This document shows positions 54,266 through 64,000 of a DNA stretch of 64,000 nt, piece by piece. The DNA lies in NCBI RefSeq assembly GCF_018991925.1, contig NW_024738481.1:55001-119000 (forward strand). Reading direction: 5' to 3'. Source of the DNA: Homarus americanus. Lineage: Eukaryota > Arthropoda > Malacostraca > Decapoda > Nephropidae. A program made the translations under genes and the position numbers. The notes beneath the pieces are model-generated. The model was not told the DNA's origin, did no database searches, and saw nothing but the letters and a program-made list of their open reading frames with translations. How positions within the stretch are numbered: the first letter of the stretch is position 1; each line of letters starts with the position of its first letter.

Positions 54266-57200
54266 CCGAAAAGTAGAAAATCTACGTCACCAAAAAGTAG
54301 ATACTTACGATCTTTTGGGAATACGAATTTACGATCTTTTTAATTGTCGTAGGTTCGAACTTAAGAGAGAAAAAATGACTTGCGAACTTTCTTATTCTCA
54401 AAAGTTCGTAATTATCGACTTTTTGGGGAAGTAGATTATCGACGTTTGGGGAAATATTACCTACTTTTCCGAAGTAGATTATCATAGAAAACGGGAAATT
54501 TGTATCACAGAAAATGGGAAATATTTCTACTTTCTGGGAAAGTTGGTTATCTACTTATCATAGAAAACGGGAAATTTGTATCATAGAAAATGGGAAATAT
54601 CTACTTTCCGGGAAAGTTGGTTATCTACTTTCCCGAAAAGTAGATTATCTACTTTTCGAGAAAGTAGATTATCGCCTTTTTGTGGAAGTAGATTATCGAC
54701 TTTTGGGAAATATTAATATATTTTCCAAAGTAGATTATCATAAAAAACGGGAAATTTGTATCACAGAAAATGGGAAATATTTCTACATTCTGGGAAAGTT
54801 GGTTATCTACTTATCATAGAAAACGGGAAATTTGTATCATAGAAAATGGGAAATATCTACTTTCCGGGAAAGTTGGTTATCTACTTTCCCGAAAAGTAGA
54901 TTATCTACTTTTCGAGAAAGTAGATTATCGACTTTTTGTGGAAGTAGATTATCGACTTTTGGGAAATATTAAAATATTTTCCATAGTAGATTATCATAGA
55001 AAACGGGAAATTTGTATCACAGAAAATGGGAAATATTTCTACTTTCTGGGAAAGTTGGTTGTCTACTTATCATAGAAAACGGGAAATTTGTATCACAGAA
55101 AATGGGAAATATCTACTTTCTCGGAAAGTTGGTTATCTACTTTCCCGAAAAAATGAGTTATCTCTTCGAGAAAGTAGATTATCGACTTTTGTGGAAGCCG
55201 TTATCGACTTTGAAATATTATATATTTTCCAAGTAGATTATCATAAAACAGGAAATTTGTATCACAGAAAATGGGAAATATTTCTGCTTTCTTAGGAAAG
55301 TTGGTTATCTGCTATCATAGAAAACGGGAAATTTGTATCATAGAAAATGGGAAATATCTACTTTCCGGGAAAGTTGGTTATCTACTTTCCCCAAAAGTAG
55401 ATTATCTACTTTTCGAGAAAGTAGATTATCGACTTTTTGTGGAAGTAGATTATCGACTTTTGGGAAATATTAATATATTTTCCAAAGTAGATTATCATAG
55501 AAAACGGGAAATTTGTATCACAGAAAATGGGAAATATTTCTACTTTCTGGGAAAGTTGGTTATCTACTAAATATAGAAAACGGGAAATTTGTATCATAGA
55601 AAATGGGAAATATCTACTTTCCGGGAAAGTTGGTTATCTACTTTCCCGAAAAGTAGATGATCTACTTTTCGAGAAATTAGATTATCGACTTTTTGTGGAA
55701 GTAGATTATCGACTTTTGGGAAATATTAATATATTTTCCAAAGTAGATTACCATACAAAACGGGAAATTTGTATCACAGAAAATGGGAAATATTTCTACT
55801 TTCTGGGAAAGTTGGTTATCTACTTATCATAGAAAACGAAATATCTACTTTCCGGGAAAGTTGGTTATCTACTTTCCCGAAAAGTAGATTTTCCTACTTT
55901 TCGGTAAAGTAGATTATCGACTTTTCGGGGAAGTAGAATATCGATTTTTTGTGAAATATTACTTAATTTTGCGAAGTAGATTATCATAGAAAAGGGGAAA
56001 TTTGTATCATAGAAAATGGGAAATATCTACTTTCCGGGAAAGTTGGTTATATACTTTCCCGAAAAGTAGATTATCGACTTTCCCGAAAAGTAGATTATCG
56101 ACTTTTTGTGAAATATTACCTAATTTTGAGAAGTAGATTATCATAGAAAACGGGAAATTTGTATCATAGAAAATGGGAAATATCTACTTTCTGGGAAAGT
56201 TGGTTATCTACTTATCATAGAAAACGGGAAATTTGTATCATAGAAAATGGGAAATATCTACTTTCCGGGAAAGTTGGTTATCTACTTTCCCGAAAAGTAG
56301 ATTATCTACTTTTCGGGAAAGTAGATTTTCGACTTTTCGTGGAAGTAGATTATCGACTTTTTGGGAGATATTAACATATTTTCCTAAGTAGATTATCATA
56401 GAAAACGGGAAATTTGCATTACAGAAAATGGGAAATATTTCTACTTTCTGGGAAAGTTGGTTATCTACTTATCATAGAAAACGGGAAATTTGTATCATAG
56501 AAAATGGGAAATATCTACTTTCCGGGAAAGTTGGTTATCTACTTTCCCGAAAAGTAGATTATCTACTTTTCGGGAAAGTAGATTTTCGACTTTTCGTGGA
56601 AGTAGATTATCGACTTTTGGGAAATATTAATATATTTTCCAAAGTAGATTATCATAGAAAACGGGAAATTTGTATCACAGAAAATGGGAAATATTTCTAC
56701 TTTCTGGGAAAGTTGGTTATCTACTTATCATAGAAAACGGGAAATTTGTATCATAGAAAATGGGAACTATCTACTTTCCGGGAAAGTTGGTTATCTACTT
56801 TCCCGAAAAGTAGATTATCTACTTTTCGAGAAAGTAGATTATCGACTTTTTGTGGAAGTAGATTAAAGACTTTTGGGAAATATTAATATATTTTCCAAAG
56901 TAGATTATCATAGAAAACGGGAAATTTATATCACAGAAAATGGGAAATATTTCTACTTTCTGGGAAAGTTGGTTATCTTCTTATCATAGAAAACGGGAAA
57001 TTTGTATCATAGAAAATGGGAAATATCTACTTTCCAGGAAAGTTGGTTATCTACTTTCCCGAAAAGTAGATTATCTACTTTTCGAGAAAGTAGATTATCG
57101 ACTTTTTGTGGAAGTAGATTATCGACTTTTGGGAAATATTAATATATTTTCCAAAGTAGATTATCATAGAAACGGGAAATTTGTATTACAGAAAATGGGA

Positions 57201-60200
57201 AATATTTCTACTTTCTGGGAAAGTTGGTTATCTACTTATCATAGAAAACGGGAAATTTGTATCATAGAAAATGGGAAATATCTACTTTCCGGGAAAGTTG
57301 GTTATCTACTTTCCCGAAAAGTAGATTATCTACTTTTCGAAAAAGTAGATTATCGACTTTTTGTGGAAGTGGATTATCGACTTTTGGGAAATATTAATAT
57401 ATTTTCCAAAGTAGATTATCATAGAAAACGGGAAATTTGTATCACAGAAAATGGGAAATATTTCTACTTTCTGGGAAAGTTGGTTATCTACTTATAGAAA
57501 ACGGGAAATTTGTATCAAAGAAAATGGGAAATATCTACTTTCCGGGAAAGTTGGTTATCTACTTTCCCGAAAAGTAGATTATCTACTTTTCGAGAAAGTA
57601 GATTATCGACTTTTTGTGGAAGTAGATTATCGACTTTTGGGAAATATTAATATATTTTCCAAAGTAGATTATCATAGAAAACGGGAAATTTGTATCACAG
57701 AAAATGGGAAATATTTCTACTTTCTGGGAAAGTTGGTTATCTACTTATCATAGAAAACGGGAAATTTGTATCATAGAAAATGGGAAATATCTACTTTCCG
57801 GGAAAGTTGGTTATCTACTTTCCCGAAAAGTAGATTATCTACTTTTCGAGAAAGTAGATTATCGACTTTTTGTGGAAGTAGATTATCGACTTTTGGGAAA
57901 TATTAATATATTTTCTGGAGTAGATTATCATAGAAAACGGGAAATTTGTATTACAGAAAATGGGAAATATTTCTACTTTCTGGGAAAGTTGGTTATCTAC
58001 TTATCATAGAAAACGGGAAATTTGTATCATAGAAAATGGGAAATATCTACTTTCCGGGAAAGTTGGTTATCTACTTTCCCGAAAAGTAGATTATCTACTT
58101 TTCGAGAAAGTAGATTATCGACTTTTCGTGGAAGCAATTATCTGACTTTTTTGGGAAATATTGACATATTTTCCAAAGCAGATTATCATGCAGAAAACGG
58201 AAATTTGTATCACAGAAAAATGGGAAAATATTTCTACTTTCTGGGGAAAGTTGGTTATCTACTATCAAGTAGAAAAACGGAAATAAATTTGTATCATAGA
58301 AAATGGAAATATCTACTCTTTCCGGGAAAGTTGGTTATCTACTTTCCGAGAAGGATTATCTACTTTTCGGGAAAGTATTATCGACTTTTTGTGGAAGTAG
58401 ATTATCGACTTTGGAAGATAATATATTTTCCAGTAGATTAATATAGAACGGGAAATTTGTATCACAGAAAATGTAAATATTTCTACGTTGGTTACTACTT
58501 ATCATAGAAACGGGAAATTTGTATCATAGAAAATGGGAAATATCTACTTTCCGAAAGTTGGTTATCTGTTTCTCTGAAAGTAGATTATCTACTTTCGAGA
58601 AAGTAGATTGACTCTTTTGTGGAAGTAATTATCGACTTTGGGAAATATTAATATATTTTCCAAAAGTAGATTATCATAGAAAAACGGGAAATTTTTATCA
58701 CAGAAAATGGGAAATATTTCACTTTCTTGGAAAGTTGGTTATCTACTTATCATAGAAAACGGGAAATTTGTATCACAGAAAATGTGAAATATCTACTTTC
58801 CGGGAAAGTTGGTTATCTATTTTCCCGAAAAGTAGATTATCTACTTTTCGAGAAAGTAGATTATCGACTTTTGTGGAAGTAGATTATCGACTTTTTGGGA
58901 AATACAATATATTTTCCAAAGCAGATTATCATAGAAAACGAAATTTATATCACAGAAAATGGGAAATATTTCTCACTCTCTGGGAAAGTTGGTCTTCTTT
59001 ATCACAGAAAACGGAAATTTGTATCATAAGAAATGTTATCTACTTGCAAAAGTTGGCTATCTACTTTCCCGAAAAGTAGATTATCTTACTTTTCGAGAAG
59101 GATATCGACCTTTTTGTGAAGCAGATTATCGACTTTGGGGAATATTAATATATTTTTCAAAAGTAGATATCGAGAAAATCTTGTGGCCTAGGTCGGGGAG
59201 TTTTCTACTTTCTGGGGAGAAAAGTTGTTGTCAGCAGTGTCTGGGAAATTTGTCATAGTGTCGGGGAAGCCTGTTGTTGTCTACTTTCCCGAAAAAGTAG
59301 ATTATTCATTTTTCGACAAAGATTATCGACTTTCGTGATTATCGACTTTCGGGGAAATATTAATATAGCTTCCGTGATTACCCATGAAACGGGAACACAG
59401 AAATGGAGTTTCACTTTCGGGGAAAAGCCGGCCATTCACTAGAAAACGGCCTGTGGTCAGCAGGTACGGGGAATATTTACGCCGTGAAAAGCTGGTTATC
59501 ATTTTCCTGCGATTGCCTACTTCGAGCAGATTGACGATTTTTGCGGAAATATCGACTTTTGGGAAATACAATATTTTCTCAAAAGAGGTCATCGCTAGAA
59601 ACGGAATTTGTATCGCATTTTTCTGTTGACCATTGTAGTGTCTTGTTTAAACAGTGTCGGGGAAATAGCCTGGCTGGTTGTCTACTTCCTAAAAGCAGAT
59701 TGTCTACTTTCGGCAGCAGATTATCGCCTTCGTGAAAGTGATTGACTTTGGGGAAATATTGTATATTTTCCAAAGCAGATTATCTAGGAAGAACACAGAA
59801 CATTTCACATTCGGGGAAAGTTGTTTCACCACTATCATGTTGAATGGGAAATATCTACTTTTCTTTCCGGGAAAAGCAGTTATTCTGGCCTTCCCTTTGA
59901 AAAGTAGATATCTACTCGGAGAAAGTAGATTATCGACTTTTTAAAGCATTACGATTTTTGGGAGCTCAAAAGTAGTATTGGTCATATAGAAAACGGAAGC
60001 TAGGAACAATAAAATGGGAAATATTTACTTTCGGGGAAAAGTTGTTGTTCATTTCATCGAAAACGAAATTTGCACATAGAAAATGGGAAATAGCCTGCTT
60101 TTCCGTGAAAGCTAATATCTTACTTTCCCGAAAAGTAGATTATTCACTTTCGAGCAAAAGTAGATTATCGATTCTTTATTATCGATTTTGGGAAATATTA

Positions 60201-60885
60201 ATATTTTCCAAAGTAGTATCGTCTGAAATTTGTATCGCGGGAAATACTTACTTTCGGGGAAAAGGTTGGTCTACTTATCATAGAAAACGGAAATTTGGTG
60301 AAATACTTATTTTCCGGGAAAGTTGGTTCACTCTTCCCGAAAAGTAGATCATTCACTTCGATGTTGCATCATTGACCTTTCAGGAAGCAAATTATCGACT
60401 TTGGGAAATATTAATATATTTTTCAAAGTAGATATTTGAAAACGGGGAAATTTTTATCACAGAAAAATGGGAAATATTTCTACTTTCAAGTTGGTTATCT
60501 ACTTATCATAGAAAACGGAAATTTGTATCATAGAAAAAATGGGAAATATCTACTTTCCGAAATATTCACTTTCCTCGAAAGTAGATTATCTACTCTTTAT
60601 ATGTTTTTTGTGATTTTTACTGGACTTTTTTGTAGCTTTTAGATTATCTGACTTTTGGGAAATATTTTAATATATTTCTTCCAAAAGTAGATTATCATAG
60701 AAACGGAAATTTGCATCACAAAAAAATGGGAAATATTTCTACTCTCTGGGGAAAGTTGAATATCTATTTCTTATCATAGAAAACGGGAAATATAGAAAAA
60801 TGGGAAATATCTTACTTCCGAAAGTTGGTTATCTACTTCCCGAAAGTGATTACCAATTTCTGTGAAGTAGATTATCGACTTTGAT
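54266..60885 (+). repeat. 256-bp satellite array, forward orientation
   Basis: About 25 monomers, most 253-256 bp. Each monomer is an unequal dimer: a 76-bp part (from ATGGGAAATATTTCTACTTT) and a 180-bp part (from ATGGGAAATATCTACTTTCC) that share start and end sequences. The longer part holds repeated GTAGATTATC boxes about 25 bp apart. Copies from 54.5 to 58.1 kb are nearly identical; 58.1-60.9 kb is full of small indels and gaps. Recurring 101-aa frames are translations of the monomer and vary freely, so they are not genes. Confidence 0.95.
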
Positions 60886-60909
60886 AAATATTAACATATG
60901 TTAATATTT
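60886..60909. repeat. 24-bp perfect palindrome at the satellite inversion point
   Basis: AAATATTAACAT followed by its exact complement ATGTTAATATTT. Left of it the satellite reads forward, right of it reversed. The site corresponds to the AATATTAATATATTTT segment of the monomer. Confidence 0.9.
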
Positions 60910-63900
60910 TCAAAAGTTTCTACTATAAGTAGATAACCAACTTCCTAGAAAGCAGAAATATTTCCCATTTTCTGTGATACAAATTTCCCGTTTTCTATGA
61001 TAATCTACTTCTGCAAATTATATTAATATTTCAAAAAGTGGATAATCTACTTCCACAAAAGTCGATAATCTACTTTCTCGAAAAGTAGATAATCTACTTT
61101 TCGAAAGTAGATAACCAACTTTCCCGAAAGCAGATATTTCCATTTTCTATGAAACAAATTTCCCGTTTTCTATGTTAAGTAGATAACCAACTTTCCCAGA
61201 AAGTAGAAATATTTCCCATTTCTGTGATACAAATTTCCGTTTCTTACGATAATCTACTCCAGAAAATTGGGTAATATTTCACAAAAGTCGATACAATCTA
61301 CTTTCTCGAAAGTAAATAATCTACTTTTCGGGAAAGTAGAAACTAACTTTCCTGAAAGTAGATATTTCCCATTTTCTGTGATACAAATTTCCTGTTTCTA
61401 TGATAATCTACACTCCAGGAAATTGGGTAATATTTCAATAGAAAAGTCGATAATCTACTTCTCAAAAACATACCCACTTTCCTGAAAGTAGAGTAATCTA
61501 CTTTTCGAAAGTAGATAAATCGACTTTCCCGGAAAGTAGATATTTCCCGTTTTCTATGATAAGTAGATAACCAACTTTCCCAGAAAGTAGAAATATTTCA
61601 CATTTTCTGTGATACAAATTTCCCATTTTCTATAATAATCTACTTTGGAAAATATGTTAATATTTCCCCAAAGTCGATAATCTGCTTCCACGAAAAGTCG
61701 ATAATCTACTTTTCGGGAAGTAGATAATCTACTTTTCGGAAAAGTAGATAACCAACTTTCCCGGAAAGTAGATATTTCCCATTTTCTATGATACAAATTT
61801 CCCGTTTTCTATGATAAGTAGATAACCAACTTTCCCAGAAAGTAGAAATATTTCACATTTTCTGTCATACAAATTTCCCGTTTTCTATGATAACCTACTT
61901 TGGAAAATGTTAATATTTCCCAAAAAGTGGATAATCTACTTCCACGAAAAGTCGATAATCTACTTTCCCGAAAAGTAGATAATCTACTTTTCGGAAAAGT
62001 AGATAACCAACTTTCCCGGAAAGTAGATATTTCCCATTTTCTATGATACAAATTTCCCGTTTTCTATGATAAGTAGTTAACCAACTTTCCCAGAAAGTAG
62101 AAATATTTCACATTTTCTGTGATACAAATTTCCCGTTTTCTATGATAATCTACTTTGGAAAATATGTTAATATTTCCCCAAAGTCGATAATCTGCTTCCA
62201 TTTGTGTGTCGAAAATCTACTTTCCCTTTGCAAAAGTAGATGACCTGTTTTCGGAAAGTAGATAAATCAACTTTCCCGGAAAAGTAGATATTTCCCATTT
62301 CTATGATAAATTTCCCGTTTCTATGATATAGATAACCAACTTTCCGAAAGTAGAAATATTTCACATTTTCTATGATACAAATTTCCTGTTTTATGATAAT
62401 CTACTTTGAAAACATGTTAATACTCTCCCAAAAAGTCGATAATCTACATCCACGAAAAGTCGAAAATCTACTTTCCTAGTAGATAATCTACTTTCGGAAA
62501 GTAGATAACCAACTTTCCTGAAAGTAGATATTTCCCATTTTCTATAGATACAAATTTCCGTTTTCTAAGATAAGTAGATAAACCAACTTTCAGAAAGTAG
62601 AAATATTTCACATTTCTATGATAAATTTCGTTTTCTATGATAATTTACTTTGGAAAAACATGTTAATACTCTCCCAAAAGTCGATAATCTACCTCCACGA
62701 AAAGTCGAAAATCTACTTTCTTGAAAAGTAGATAATCTACTTTTCGGGAAAGTAGATAGCCAACTTTCCCGGAAAGTAGATATTTCCCATTTTCTATGAT
62801 ACAAATTTCCCGTTTTCTATGATAGGTAGATAACCAACTTTCCCAGAAAGTATAAATATTTCACATTTTCTGTGATACAAATTTCCCGTTTTCTATGATA
62901 ATCTACTTGGAAAACATGTTAATACCCCCAAAAAGTCGATAATCTACTTCCACGAAAAGTCGAAAATCTACTTTCCCGAAAAGTAGATAATCTACTTTTC
63001 AGGAAAGTAGATAACCAACTTTCCCGGAAAGTAGATATTTCATATTTTCTATGATACAAATTTCCCGTTTTCTATGATAAGTAGATAACCAACTTTCCCA
63101 GAAAGTAGAAATATTTCACATTTTCTGTGATACAAATTTCCCGTTTTCTATAATAATCTACTTTGGAAAATATGTTAATATTTATCAAAAAGTCGATAAT
63201 CTACTTCCACGAAAAGTCGATAATCTACTTTCTCGAAAAGTAGATAATCTACTTTTCGGGAAAGTAGATAACCAACTTTCCCGGAAAGTAGATATTTCCC
63301 ATTTTCTATGATACAAATTTCCCGTTTTCTATGATAAGTAGATAACCAACTTTCCCAGAAAGTAGAAATATTTCCCATTTTTTGTGATACAAATTTCCCG
63401 TTTTCTATGATAATCTACTTTGGAAAATATATTAATATTTCCCAAAAGTCGATAATCTACTTCCACAAAAAGTCGATAATCTACTTTCTCGAAAAGTAGA
63501 TAATCTACTTTTCGGGAAAGTAGATAACCAACTTTCCCCGGTGCGATATTTCCCATTTCTATGATACAAATTTCCCGTTTCTATGATAAGTAGATAACCA
63601 ACTTTCCAAGAAAAGTAGAAATATTTCCTCATTTTCTGTGATAAAAATTTCCCGTTTTCTATGGATAATCTACTTTGGAAAATACGTTAATATTTCCCAA
63701 AAAGTCGATAATCTACTTCCACGAAAAGTCGAAAATCTACTTTCCCGAAAAGTAGATAATCTACTTTTCGGGAAAGTAGATAACCAACTTTCCCGGAAAG
63801 TAGATATTTCCCATTTTCTATGATACAAATTTCCCGTTTTCTATGATAAGTAGATAACCAACTTTACCAGAAAGTAAATATTTCCCATTTTTTATGATAC

Positions 63901-64000
63901 AAATTTCCCGTTTTCTATGATAATCTAATTCAGAAAATTAGGTAACATTTTACCAAAAAGTCGATAATCTACTTCCCCGAAAAGTCGATAATCTACTTTC
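60910..64000 (-). repeat. 256-bp satellite array, reverse orientation
   Basis: The same monomer in reverse complement (TTTCCCGTTTTCTATGATAA, ACTTCCACGAAAAGTCGATA and others). It is degenerate from 60.9 to 61.5 kb and around 62.2-62.7 kb, and cleaner elsewhere. It continues past the window end. About 12 monomers are visible. Confidence 0.95.

Noticed and set aside
54514..58441. Repeated 101-aa frames (GNISTFWESWLSTYHRKREI...)
   Set aside because: They are the satellite monomer translated. Frames break freely with indels, and both halves of the array are open by the same cause.

Overview
The window is a repeat-rich, gene-poor stretch of nuclear DNA from an arthropod, most likely a decapod crustacean. 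That inference rests on TTAGG-type telomere-like tracts (0.8-1.0 kb and 10.7 kb), an extreme density of micro- and minisatellites, decayed CR1/L2-, Jockey/I- and Tc1-type elements, tRNA-derived repeats, and one spliced gene with short introns. Nothing bacterial or viral was recognised. Most long open frames are translations of low-complexity DNA and are not annotated as genes.

1-16 kb: back-to-back simple repeats and minisatellites (GT, GA, TC, GAA, AAT, GAT arrays; units of 13-50 bp; a 1.45 kb polypyrimidine block at 2.75-4.2 kb), with one tRNA-derived SINE-like element at 4.2 kb. No gene was found.

16.2-24.5 kb: the only gene I can support, on the plus strand. Seven coding exons, all joined in frame by GT/AG introns, encode a protein of about 908 residues. 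It has an N-terminal CABIT module (THEMIS/GAREM-type adaptor family) and a long charged tail containing about 16 copies of a 14-residue repeat. An Inr plus correctly spaced DPE (16,272-16,306) and an upstream palindromic CRE are candidate promoter parts. Exon 5 ends inside a 25-bp tandem repeat that copies the splice donor.

24.9-28.3 kb: minisatellites and two hairpin-forming inverted repeats.

28.8-46.2 kb: a graveyard of mobile elements. It holds a deleted minus-strand CR1/Jockey-like LINE (29.3-30.8), a Penelope-like 3' fragment with a hammerhead-like core (30.86), a possible solo LTR (31.9-32.2), a 5'-truncated LINE with a perfect 12-bp target-site duplication (33.05-33.58), a Tc1/mariner copy with two frameshifts (33.7-34.9), a LINE C-terminal fragment (36.1-36.5), a minus-strand LINE RNase H fragment with an 8-bp target-site duplication inserted beside a tRNA-like repeat (37.74-38.79), a CR1-like LINE split by a 0.5 kb insertion (41.5-43.7), an inverted internally deleted copy of its 3' end (44.35-44.50), a second Tc1-type relic (45.1-45.8) and a second tRNA-derived SINE (46.05).

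46.4-53.8 kb: a 31-bp minisatellite family in several blocks, with a roughly 0.88 kb segmental duplication that includes unique flanks. 54.2-64 kb: a 256-bp AT-rich satellite that runs forward to about 60.9 kb, then inverts at a perfect 24-bp palindrome and continues reversed past the window end.
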